Assembly: GCA_009781115.1 (NCBI GenBank)
Contig: WQYT01000009.1
Location: forward strand, 1-37,494
DNA: 37,494 nucleotides
Source of the DNA: Coriobacteriia bacterium
GTDB taxonomy: Bacteria; Actinomycetota; Coriobacteriia; WRKU01; WQUG01
Direction: 5' to 3'
Shown: one piece after another, positions 22,431-31,710 of the stretch
Position numbering within the stretch: the first letter of the stretch is position 1
Layout of the letters: each line of letters begins with the position of its first letter
The notes under the pieces: model-generated
The model's input: only the letters and a program-made list of their open reading frames with translations
Told to the model about the DNA's origin: nothing
The model's database searches: none
Made by a program: the position numbers and the translations under genes

Positions 22431-23627
22431 CTACTTCAAGAGCCAATCGAGCGCATTAATCTGCTTGATGCCATTGTGCGAGGTGAGCGGCGTGTTATCC
22501 ATTGTCAGGAGATACTTTGGGTTATGGTCGCCAATCGCCTGGAGCGGCGCGAGTTCACGCTGCAGGGTTGTACCGTCAGGGTCGATCACCGTGTAGGCGA
22601 CCTGGTAATACTCTGTACCCTCCTCGCCAATGACAACAAAATCTACTTCCGTAGCACCAACTTTTCCAAGGTAAACCTCGTATCCCCGGCGAGTGAGCTC
22701 CAGGAAGATCACGTTTTCAAGGATGTGGCCCAGGTCAGCACTTGTTGTTCCCAGCAGGGCGTAGCGCAGTCCGATGTCAGCCGCATAGTATTTGTCGCCC
22801 GTTTTCAGATACTGTTTGCCTTTTATGTCGTATCGTCCAACTTGATGAAGAATGAAACTTTCTGTCAGTGCGCTCAGATAGCTCTCAACCGTGTGAACAG
22901 AAATTTTTCGTCCTGCTGAGGTCATGGTGTCAGCGATGCTTTTTGTGGAACAAATATTGCCGATGTTGTCGAACATAAATCGCGTGACGCTTTTGAGCAT
23001 CGCGATATCGGGAAACTTCTTACGGGCGACGATGTCTTTTAACACGATCGTGTCATATATGCCCTGGAGATATTGGCGTCGGTCTTTTGAGTTTGGAATT
23101 TCAAGCGCATAGGGAAAGGCGCTGTTCTGAATGTAGTCAGCATAGAGCCGTTCAGGGTTTACGGCGTCCGGAAAGGCTGAGGCGTACTCCTTAAATGAAA
23201 GGGGGAGCATTTTGATTTCAACGTAGCGCCCCGAAAGCAGTGTGGCTAGCTCTCCGCTCAGGAGGTGCGCGTTAGAGCCAGTGATATATACATCGCAGTT
23301 GCTCTTTACATAGAGACTGTCAACGGCCTTCTGAAAGTCAGTAACTCTCTGAACTTCATCAAGAAAGATGTACGTTTGTTTATCGGGAACAAGGTGCTCA
23401 TTCACAAAACGGTAGAGTTGTCGGTAGTTCTCTATTTCGTCGTATTCGCCTTCTTCCAGGTTTATGGAGATGATCTGCTTGTCGGCCACCCCGTGAGAGC
23501 GCAAGTAGTCTTGATAGAGTTCAAGCAGGGTTGATTTTCCGCATCGGCGGATGCCGGTCACAACTTTTATTAACTTTTTGTCGCGAAATCTGATAAGCGT
23601 ATCAAGATATTCTGGTCGTTGTATCAT
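22431..23627 (-). CDS. AAA-type ATPase with DUF4143 domain
   Basis: A 398-residue protein on the minus strand. Walker A GIRRCGKS (25-32), Walker B TYIFLDEVQRV, sensor ITGSNAHLL, then LPLSFKEY and the DUF4143 part; near the end VEVDFVVIGEEGTEYYQVAY has the nuclease-like E-x-D pattern although the final Glu-Lys of the PD-(D/E)XK motif is not clear. The start is ATG at 23627; the upstream part of the frame is promoter. It differs clearly from the ATPase at 11613 (other subfamily) but has a close, decayed copy at 20126-20353. Function unsettled; it is probably ATP-dependent and accessory. Confidence 0.85.
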   Translation of the reverse strand: MIQRPEYLDTLIRFRDKKLIKVVTGIRRCGKSTLLELYQDYLRSHGVADKQIISINLEEGEYDEIENYRQLYRFVNEHLVPDKQTYIFLDEVQRVTDFQKAVDSLYVKSNCDVYITGSNAHLLSGELATLLSGRYVEIKMLPLSFKEYASAFPDAVNPERLYADYIQNSAFPYALEIPNSKDRRQYLQGIYDTIVLKDIVARKKFPDIAMLKSVTRFMFDNIGNICSTKSIADTMTSAGRKISVHTVESYLSALTESFILHQVGRYDIKGKQYLKTGDKYYAADIGLRYALLGTTSADLGHILENVIFLELTRRGYEVYLGKVGATEVDFVVIGEEGTEYYQVAYTVIDPDGTTLQRELAPLQAIGDHNPKYLLTMDNTPLTSHNGIKQINALDWLLK

Positions 23628-23655
23628 GAGGCAGCCTTTCTCAATGTTTGTACTA

Positions 23656-23687
23656 AGTATGCCAAAACTTGCCTGAAACAGCAAGTT
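23656..23687 (-). promoter_or_regulatory. promoter with inverted repeat of the DUF4143 ATPase gene
   Basis: Reading leftwards, TTGCTG (23684-23679) and CATACT-type (23661-23656) are separated by 17 bases. AACTTGC (23666-23672) and GCAAGTT (23681-23687) form a perfect inverted repeat over the spacer. Part of this layout is still seen in the remnant near 20280-20330. Confidence 0.5.
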
Positions 23688-23890
23688 TTTGCATTACTTG
23701 CGCAAAAACTTTTGCGCAGGGCGTCACTCGGCGCCACCCCTGTGTCGGGCGCGTTCTGCTCTTTAGTTGGTGAGGCGTCGCCGCTCTGATCGACTCTGAC
23801 TTTCTCGTGTGGTTGTTACGCACAGGCGACCGTCAATGCGGTATCATTTTGAGTGGAGATGTGCCGCACGCCAGGGCGCCTCTCAGGCAT

Positions 23891-23896
23891 TATAAT
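23891..23896 (+). promoter_or_regulatory. probable -10 box of ppdK
   Basis: Perfect TATAAT 23 bases before the GTG start; the -35 region is not obvious. AAAGGAG (23907-23913) is the ribosome-binding site, six bases before GTG. Confidence 0.5.
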
Positions 23897-23919
23897 TTCT
23901 TCGAGAAAAGGAGATCATC

Positions 23920-26664
23920 GTGTCGGACGTGAAGCGCATCTATTCCTTTGGAATGGGACTCGACGGTGTGAACAACACCGAAGGCGATCGCAGCATGAAC
24001 TACATCCTCGGCGGTAAGGGGGCCAATCTTGCCGAGATGGCGCGGATGGACTTGCCGGTTCCACCCGGTTTTACCATCACGTGTCAGACCTGTAACGAGT
24101 ACTCTTCGGCAACGCCGATGGCATTTCCTGAGGGCTTGGCAGAAGACGTGGCACAGCACACGGCGGAGCTGGAGCATAAGGCCGGCAAGAAGTTTGGTGA
24201 CGTCAACGACCCGCTGCTGGTGTCGGTGCGCAGCGGCGCGGCGTTTTCTATGCCGGGCATGATGGATACGGTCTTAAACCTCGGCCTCAATGACGAATCA
24301 ATCAAGGGTGTCATTGCCCAGACCGGCAATGAGCGCTTTGCCTGGGACAGCTATCGTCGCTTTATCCAGATGTTTTCTGGCGTGGTGATGGAGGTCGATG
24401 GCGACCTGTTTGAAAACGCCATCACGATGAAGAAGCGCGAGCGGGGCGTGGCCGCAGATACTGATCTGACCGCCGACGACCTGCGCGAGCTGGTGGGTGA
24501 GTTCAAGGAGATTTTCAGCACTAACGTGAGCGCGCAGGAAAACCCGGAGCTGGTCGCAGACGGCAAGGTGCAGTTCCCCCAGGACGTACAGGTGCAGCTG
24601 CGCCTGGCGATCGAGGCGGTATTTCGCAGCTGGAACAAGAAACGTGCACAGGACTATCGCCGCATGGAGAAGATTCCCGATGACCTGGGTACCGCGGTTA
24701 ACGTGCAGACGATGGTCTTTGGCAACAAGGGCGATACTTCGGCCACCGGTGTCGGCTTTACGCGCAACCCTGCTGATGGTACCAACGAATACTACGGCGA
24801 CTTTTTGACCAACGCTCAGGGCGAAGACGTGGTGGCGGGCATCCGCAACACGATGCCCATCGCAGACCTGAAGACCATGCCGGGTCTTGAGGAGTCCGGC
24901 ACGCAGCTCGACCACATCTTCGACGTGCTGGAAGAGAGCTACCGCGATATGTGCGACGTCGAGTTCACGATCGAGCAAGGCAAGCTCTACATGCTGCAGA
25001 CACGCGTGGGCAAGCGTACCGCGCGCGCCGCGCTCAAGATCGCCGTTGACCTGGTGGGCGAGGGTGTCATCACCAAGGCAGAGGCGCTCACTCGCATCAA
25101 GCCGGAGCAGCTCGACCAGCTCATGCACCCTCAGTTTGACTCCTCCAAAAAATATGATGTGCTGGCAAGCGGCCTGAACGCAAGCCCGGGCGCCGCGGTC
25201 GGCACCGCGATCTTTACCGCTGACGAGGCTGAAGAGGCCGCTGAGGCGGGCAAGAAGGTCATCTTGGTGCGTTGGGAGACCACGCCCGATGACCTGCACG
25301 GCATGATCGCTGCCCAGGGGATACTCACCAGCCACGGCGGCAAGACCTCGCACGCGGCGGTCGTGGCGCGTGGCATGGGCAAGCCCTGTGTCTGCGGTGT
25401 TGAGGCCCTGCGCATCGACGCGAAGAAGAAAGAAGCTGTGGTCGCGGGCACCGATGTGGTCATCCAGGAGGGCGATCTGCTCTCGATCGACGGCACGACG
25501 GGCGTGGTGGTCCTTGGCGCGGCAGAGCTGATTGAGCCCGAGGTCTCTGGCGACTTTGGCACGGTGCTTGAGTGGTCCGATGAGTATCGCACTCTGGGCG
25601 TGCACGCCAACGCGGATAACCCCGAAGACGCAAAGCTCGCGCGCGAATTTGGCGCGGCGGGCATCGGCCTGACCCGTACTGAGCACATGTTCTTAGGCGA
25701 GCGCAAAGATATCCTGCAGAGCTACATCCTGGCAGACGAGGAGTCCACGCGCGAGGCCGCGCTGGCCAAGCTTGCCGACGTCCAGGTCTCTGACTTCCTG
25801 GGGATCTTTGAGGCGATGGACGGCCTGCCGGTCACGGTGCGCCTGCTTGACCCGCCGCTGCATGAGTTCCTCGACAACCCGCGTGAGCTTGAAGTTGAGA
25901 TCACGCGCGAGGAGGCCAGCGGCGCCGACGCCGCCGCCATCGCGGAAAAGAAAAAGCTGCTCGCGCAGATCGACTCCTTTGCAGAGATGAACCCGATGCT
26001 GGGCATGCGTGGCTGCCGCCTGGGCCTGATGTTTCCGGAGCTCTACGGCATGCAGGTGCGCGCGATCACCCGGGCGACTTGCCAGCTCAAGGCGCGCGGG
26101 CTTGACCCAAAGCCTGAGATCATGATCCCGCTCGTGTCAGTCAAGACCGAGCTTGAGACCCTGCGCGCAGAGACCCAGGCCATCATCGATGAAGTGTGCG
26201 CCGAAGAGGGTGTCGCCGTCAAGATTCCTATCGGCACGATGATCGAGCTGCCACGCGCAGCCGTGACGGCCGATGAGATCGGCACGGTCGCCGACTTCTT
26301 CAGCTTTGGCACCAACGACCTGACGCAGACGACCTTCGGGTTCTCGCGCGATGATATCGAGTCGAAGTTCCTCACCACCTACTTAAGCCGCAAGATTTTG
26401 ACCCGCAATCCCTTCGAGACCATTGATGATGGCGTGGCCAAGCTGGTCGCCCTCGGCGTCGAGGGCGGCAGGAAAGCCAACCCGGGCATCCACATTGGTG
26501 TCTGCGGCGAGCATGGCGGCGACCCGGAATCGGTCGTGAAGTTCCATGACATCGGCGGCATCGACTACGTGAGCTGCTCGCCCTACCGGGTGCCGATTGC
26601 CCGTCTGGCAGCGGCGCGCGCGGCGATTGCCAGTGCGTCCGGGTCACAGTTTGTCGATAAATAG
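23920..26664 (+). CDS. ppdK: pyruvate, phosphate dikinase
   Basis: Interconverts pyruvate, ATP and phosphate with phosphoenolpyruvate, AMP and diphosphate; in fermenting anaerobes it runs in glycolysis or gluconeogenesis. The 914-residue length is standard. Nucleotide-binding domain: FGMGLDGVNNTEGDRSMNYILGGKGANLAEM at the start and SVRSGAAFSMPGMMDTVLNLGLND. Central phosphohistidine domain: SHGGKTSHAAVVARGMGKPCVCG with catalytic His478 and regulatory Thr476, the residue the PPDK regulatory protein would phosphorylate. C-terminal TIM barrel: GIGLTRTEHMFL, then FFSFGTNDLTQTTFGFSRDD and the catalytic Cys in GVCGEHGGD. The start is GTG with a strong ribosome-binding site. Its regulator lies at 17068-18024. 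Confidence 0.97.
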   Translation: MSDVKRIYSFGMGLDGVNNTEGDRSMNYILGGKGANLAEMARMDLPVPPGFTITCQTCNEYSSATPMAFPEGLAEDVAQHTAELEHKAGKKFGDVNDPLLVSVRSGAAFSMPGMMDTVLNLGLNDESIKGVIAQTGNERFAWDSYRRFIQMFSGVVMEVDGDLFENAITMKKRERGVAADTDLTADDLRELVGEFKEIFSTNVSAQENPELVADGKVQFPQDVQVQLRLAIEAVFRSWNKKRAQDYRRMEKIPDDLGTAVNVQTMVFGNKGDTSATGVGFTRNPADGTNEYYGDFLTNAQGEDVVAGIRNTMPIADLKTMPGLEESGTQLDHIFDVLEESYRDMCDVEFTIEQGKLYMLQTRVGKRTARAALKIAVDLVGEGVITKAEALTRIKPEQLDQLMHPQFDSSKKYDVLASGLNASPGAAVGTAIFTADEAEEAAEAGKKVILVRWETTPDDLHGMIAAQGILTSHGGKTSHAAVVARGMGKPCVCGVEALRIDAKKKEAVVAGTDVVIQEGDLLSIDGTTGVVVLGAAELIEPEVSGDFGTVLEWSDEYRTLGVHANADNPEDAKLAREFGAAGIGLTRTEHMFLGERKDILQSYILADEESTREAALAKLADVQVSDFLGIFEAMDGLPVTVRLLDPPLHEFLDNPRELEVEITREEASGADAAAIAEKKKLLAQIDSFAEMNPMLGMRGCRLGLMFPELYGMQVRAITRATCQLKARGLDPKPEIMIPLVSVKTELETLRAETQAIIDEVCAEEGVAVKIPIGTMIELPRAAVTADEIGTVADFFSFGTNDLTQTTFGFSRDDIESKFLTTYLSRKILTRNPFETIDDGVAKLVALGVEGGRKANPGIHIGVCGEHGGDPESVVKFHDIGGIDYVSCSPYRVPIARLAAARAAIASASGSQFVDK

Positions 26665-26684
26665 GCAGGACTGAACAGGGTTTT

Positions 26685-27737
26685 ATGACAGAGAATGCGG
26701 GCCTGACACGAGAGGATCTGGAAGCGCGTGAGCATCGTGAGCTGTCGCCGTATGCGGCGTACTCTGACGCAACGCGCGGGCGTCAGCGGCCACGGCCAGC
26801 TGACCTTCGACGTACCGAGTTCCAGCGTGATCGGGACCGCATTCTCCACTGCAAGTCATTTCGGCGTCTGTCGCACAAAACGCAGGTCTTTATCGCCCCG
26901 GAAGGCGATCACTACCGCACGCGATTGACGCACACCCTTGAGGTCAGCCAGATCGCGCGCACGGTCGCGCGCAGCCTGGCGCTTAATGAGGATTTGACCG
27001 AGGCCATTGCCCTGGGCCATGACCTGGGGCACACGCCCTTTGGCCATACGGGCGAAGAGGCACTGACCGCCGCGCTTACCACTATCGCCGACCGCTATCC
27101 GGAGGCGCCGCGCAGCTTCAAGCACGTGCAGCAATCGCTGCGGGTTGTTGAGGAGCTTGAGTATGACGGCAAGGGCCTGAACCTTTGCTGGGAGACGCGC
27201 GACGGCATCCTGGGGCATTCAGGCGGCCATCATCCGGCCACCCTTGAGGGCCAGATTGTGCGCACAGCCGACCGCATGGCCTACATCAACCACGACATTG
27301 ACGATGCGCAACGTGCCGGTATCCTGACAGAAGACGACCTGCCCGCTGGCTCCGCGGCGGTGCTGGGCCACAGCCTGGCACAGCGCATCACCACGCTGAT
27401 CGAAGACATGGTGGAGGCCAGCGCCGGGCGTGATGTTATCGTGCTCTCAGATCCGGTTGAGCGTGCCCTGCTGGAGGTGCGCGCGTTTATGTTCAAGGCG
27501 GTCTACTCCTCTCCGTCGGCGAAGTCAGAAGGGCCCAAGGCCCAGCGCCTGGTCGAGCAACTCTTCTACTACTATCTTGACCACCCCGGCGCGCTGCCCG
27601 CGGAGTACCAGACAACGGCCGCCAGCAATCCGGTCCAGGCGGTCATCGATTACGTGAGCGGGATGACCGATCGCTTTGCAATCCGGGTCTACGAGGAACT
27701 CTTTGTTCCCTCGCGCTGGGCGCTTCAGGGCGTCTAG
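26685..27737 (+). CDS. dgt: deoxyguanosinetriphosphate triphosphohydrolase-like protein
   Basis: HD-superfamily enzyme that splits dNTPs into deoxynucleoside and triphosphate, helping to keep the dNTP pool balanced. Metal ligands: His83 (RLTHTLEVSQIARTVAR) and His112-Asp113 (GHDLGHTPFGHTGEEAL); the N-terminal FRRLSHKTQVF and the later HSGGHHPATLEGQIVRTADRMAYINHD are characteristic. At 350 residues it belongs to the shorter dGTPase-like group. It follows ppdK by 20 bases and precedes dnaG by 26, an order common in actinobacteria. Confidence 0.93.
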   Translation: MTENAGLTREDLEAREHRELSPYAAYSDATRGRQRPRPADLRRTEFQRDRDRILHCKSFRRLSHKTQVFIAPEGDHYRTRLTHTLEVSQIARTVARSLALNEDLTEAIALGHDLGHTPFGHTGEEALTAALTTIADRYPEAPRSFKHVQQSLRVVEELEYDGKGLNLCWETRDGILGHSGGHHPATLEGQIVRTADRMAYINHDIDDAQRAGILTEDDLPAGSAAVLGHSLAQRITTLIEDMVEASAGRDVIVLSDPVERALLEVRAFMFKAVYSSPSAKSEGPKAQRLVEQLFYYYLDHPGALPAEYQTTAASNPVQAVIDYVSGMTDRFAIRVYEELFVPSRWALQGV

Positions 27738-27763
27738 ACCAGACGCCTGCCCGGGAACACGCC

Positions 27764-29719
27764 ATGGCCTATCTCTCCGATGAAGATATCACCAAGGTTC
27801 GCGACGCGACCGACATCGTAGCGCTGGTAGGCGAGCGCGTTGCGCTTAAGCAGCGCGGGCGTCAGTGGTGGGGTTGCTGCCCCTTTCATCAGGAGAAAAC
27901 GCCGTCGTTTAAGGTTGATCCGGCCAGTGGCCTCTGGTACTGCTTTGGCTGCAGCGAAGGCGGCAATGCGTTTACCTATGTGATGCGGACCGAAGGCATG
28001 GAGTTTACCGAAGCAGCGCGCTTTCTGGCAGAGCGCGCTCATATCGAGCTGAAGGTTGACCCGCGATCTGCCGCGCGCAAGGCCCAGACAGACGCTCTGC
28101 GCGCTGTCTGTGCCGAGACCGCACGGTGGTATAACGAACAACTGCTGCGCGTCAAAGGCGCGGCTCAGGACAGCGCGCGTGCGTACCTGAGCAAGCGCGG
28201 CTTTGGTACGCAGGTCGCCACTGACTGGCAGCTGGGCTATGCGCCGGGCCTTGGTCAGCTGGTAGCGCACCTGAAGTCAAAGGGCTTTAAACCAGCCGAT
28301 ATGGTCACCGCCAATGTAGCCTTTGAGCGGGGCGGTATCTATCGTGATCGTTTTTACGAGCGCGTGATGTTTCCCATCACGGACCTGCAGGGGCGCCCGA
28401 TCGCCTTTGGGGGCCGCGTGATCGAGGGGCTGAGCGCAGCGCCGGATGCGGGAATGCCCGCCGCCAAGTACCTCAACAGCAACGACACGCCGATCTTTCA
28501 TAAGTCAGATCACTTCTATGGCATTGCCCGGGCGCGCCGCAGCATCATCGAGCAGAGCTGCGCGCTGGTGGTCGAAGGCTACACCGATGTGATTGCTCTG
28601 CACGCCGCGGGCTTTACCACAGCAGTCGCCACCCTGGGCACCGCGCTTAACGCCGCCCAGGTGCGCCTGCTGTCACGCTTTGCCAAACGTATCGTCTATA
28701 TCTTCGACGGCGACGAGGCAGGACAGAAGGCGGCAGACCGCGCTGTCGAGTTCATCGAGCAGATCGTCATGCCGGAGTTCGCGAGCAACCCGCTCCAGCT
28801 CGATGTCGTGCTTATCCCGGGGGGGGCTGATCCGGCAGAGCTGGTTGCAAGCGAGCAGGGTCGCGAGCGGATGCAGGGGCTTATTGATTCGGCCAGCTCG
28901 CTCTTTGAGTTTGCGATTGAACGGCGTCTTAAGCGCTGGGACCTTAAACGCCCTGAGCAGCGCCAGAGTGCGCTGCGTGACGCGGCTGAGGTTGTCGCGA
29001 GCCTGCAGGGCTCGCTTTTGGGCTCTGACTACGCGCAGCTTATCGCAGACAAGCTGGCCGCGAAGGGCTCTACGGTCGAGCTGCGCCAGGTGCTGGCAGA
29101 GATCGAAGCAGCCGCCCGCAGGCGTGAGCGCCAGGCGGCGACTTCTGCGCCCCGTGGGGGACAGCCCGGCGCTGGTGATGGTGGCGGCGCCGCCGCCAGC
29201 GCCAGTCGGGACGGCGACGCCCCTGAAGGGCAGCCCCTGCCAGAGGAGGAGCAGGCATCGCGCAGTGTCACTTCCGTGCTTGCCGACCCGGTCAGTCCCG
29301 GGGTAAGCAACCAGCAGGACCTTCTCGCGCTCCTCCTCTTTTTCCCCGAACTGCGCCAGAGCTGCTGGGAGGATTTTTCTCCCGATCTGTTTACGGAGCC
29401 AGCGTATCGCACCGTAGCCGAAGCCCTGTGTTCGTATGGTCCGGATACGCCGCAACAAAAACTTGACGAAGAATTATTAAAGAGTTTTCCTTCATTGCCA
29501 GTGTTGGCAGAGCAATATGGTACAATCAGAAAGAGTGAGTCTGCCCTGGAAGCACGCACGAAGGTCCTTATGCAGCAGTTGCACGAAGCAAAGCTTCAGT
29601 CTGAAATAATACAGCTCAGGACCAGAATGCGCACCTCGCAAGACTCGGACATGCTTTTTGAAACGTTGATTGAGCGGGAAAGAAAGCTACAAGAGCTTCG
29701 TGCAAAGCGTTACAATTAA
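27764..29719 (+). CDS. dnaG: DNA primase
   Basis: Makes RNA primers for replication. The N-terminal CHC2 zinc finger has Cys39, His42, Cys60 and Cys63 (CCPFHQEKTPSFKV and WYCFGC). The TOPRIM catalytic domain has Glu271 (LVVEGYTDVIALHAAGF) and Asp315/Asp317 (YIFDGDEAGQKAADRAVEF). Residues about 460-520 form a Gly/Ala/Ser/Glu-rich linker, followed by a DnaB-binding-type helical domain. Length of 651 residues is in the usual range. The end of the gene, from about 29455 on, is more AT-rich. TACAAT at 29521-29526 may be the -10 box of an internal promoter for rpoD, but the spacing to TTGCCA (29495-29500) is 20 bases and so weak. Confidence 0.96.
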   Translation: MAYLSDEDITKVRDATDIVALVGERVALKQRGRQWWGCCPFHQEKTPSFKVDPASGLWYCFGCSEGGNAFTYVMRTEGMEFTEAARFLAERAHIELKVDPRSAARKAQTDALRAVCAETARWYNEQLLRVKGAAQDSARAYLSKRGFGTQVATDWQLGYAPGLGQLVAHLKSKGFKPADMVTANVAFERGGIYRDRFYERVMFPITDLQGRPIAFGGRVIEGLSAAPDAGMPAAKYLNSNDTPIFHKSDHFYGIARARRSIIEQSCALVVEGYTDVIALHAAGFTTAVATLGTALNAAQVRLLSRFAKRIVYIFDGDEAGQKAADRAVEFIEQIVMPEFASNPLQLDVVLIPGGADPAELVASEQGRERMQGLIDSASSLFEFAIERRLKRWDLKRPEQRQSALRDAAEVVASLQGSLLGSDYAQLIADKLAAKGSTVELRQVLAEIEAAARRRERQAATSAPRGGQPGAGDGGGAAASASRDGDAPEGQPLPEEEQASRSVTSVLADPVSPGVSNQQDLLALLLFFPELRQSCWEDFSPDLFTEPAYRTVAEALCSYGPDTPQQKLDEELLKSFPSLPVLAEQYGTIRKSESALEARTKVLMQQLHEAKLQSEIIQLRTRMRTSQDSDMLFETLIERERKLQELRAKRYN

Positions 29720-29734
29720 CACAACCAGAAAGAG

Positions 29735-31231
<1,497 letters not shown>

Positions 31232-31263
31232 ACTCTCCCAACATCATCCCGGCGACACACGTC

Positions 31264-31284
31264 ATCCCGGGCTTGACCCGGGAT
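31264..31284. repeat. short palindrome after rpoD (ATCCCGGG type)
   Basis: ATCCCGGG (31264-31271) and CCCGGGAT (31277-31284) flank CTTGA. From memory, the TCATCCCGGGCTTGACCCGG pattern is a very common intergenic repeat in unrelated bacteria. Confidence 0.7.
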
Positions 31285-31293
31285 CTCGACGCA

Positions 31294-31390
31294 GCAATAA
31301 AAGCCAGGAAACAGGGTGCCTAAGGGCACCCTGTTTCTACATAATCTCGCGCCTACGGCGCTCGTGACAAACACCTGAGGCGTTTGTCAC
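31294..31390. repeat. three-hairpin repeat family III, copy 1
   Basis: Three hairpins in a row: AAACAGGGTGCC/GGCACCCTGTTT (31309-31320 and 31325-31336), GCGCC-TAC-GGCGC (31349-31361), and GTGACAAAC/GTTTGTCAC (31364-31372 and 31382-31390). The same order of three hairpins with changed stems is at 37072-37171. Confidence 0.8.
31309..31336 (+). terminator. probable terminator of the dnaG-rpoD transcript
   Basis: Perfect 12-bp stem with the loop TAAG, 78 bases after the rpoD stop; followed by CTACATAAT rather than a clean T-run. It is also part of the three-hairpin repeat, so termination may be a borrowed role. Confidence 0.5.
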
Positions 31391-31433
31391 CAAGTCTATC
31401 CTGTCCGAGCAGGGGAACCGGCAGCGCGCTTTC

Positions 31434-31543
31434 GTTTTGGGGCCCCAGGTCGGCCTCCGGCTTCCCGAGTCGCTCGCTAAAATCGACGTTCCGTTGATTT
31501 TCAAGACGCTCGCTTAGTCGGGCGATCCTACGGCCTCCTCCCC
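31434..31543. repeat. palindromic repeat family I, intergenic copy
   Basis: The relative of the repeat inside mtaB (3963-4073). Here the outer ends also pair: 31428-31442 (ending CTTTCGTTTTGGGG) with 31540-31554 (CCCCAAAACGAAAG), a 15-bp perfect stem, and the centre has AAAATCGAC/GTTGATTTT (31479-31487 and 31493-31501). In mtaB the outer stem is lost but the centre is perfect. Confidence 0.85.
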
Positions 31544-31554
31544 AAAACGAAAGC

Positions 31555-31710
31555 ACGCCACCACTTTCCCTGCTCTACTTGGCGGTGAGTTGCAACTCAT
31601 GCGTAGAGCGAGGACCCGACACGCCATTGTTAGGAGTGGCAAAGATGCAGGGGAATAGTGTATCTTTTAGCCATAGGTGAATGGAATGTCGGATAAGGGA
31701 GCCTAATACT
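31555..31710. other. spacer with a short relative of repeat family II
   Basis: GCGTAGAGCGAGGACCCG near 31600-31617 resembles the left end of the family II repeat. GAGTTGCAACTC (31588-31599) is a 12-base palindrome. AAGGGA (31695-31700) is the likely ribosome-binding site of the next gene. Confidence 0.4.

Noticed and set aside
31264-31284. Intrinsic terminator of rpoD at the first palindrome
   Set aside because: The ATCCCGGG stem has no T-run after it and belongs to a very common intergenic repeat type; the longer hairpin at 31309-31336 is the better candidate.
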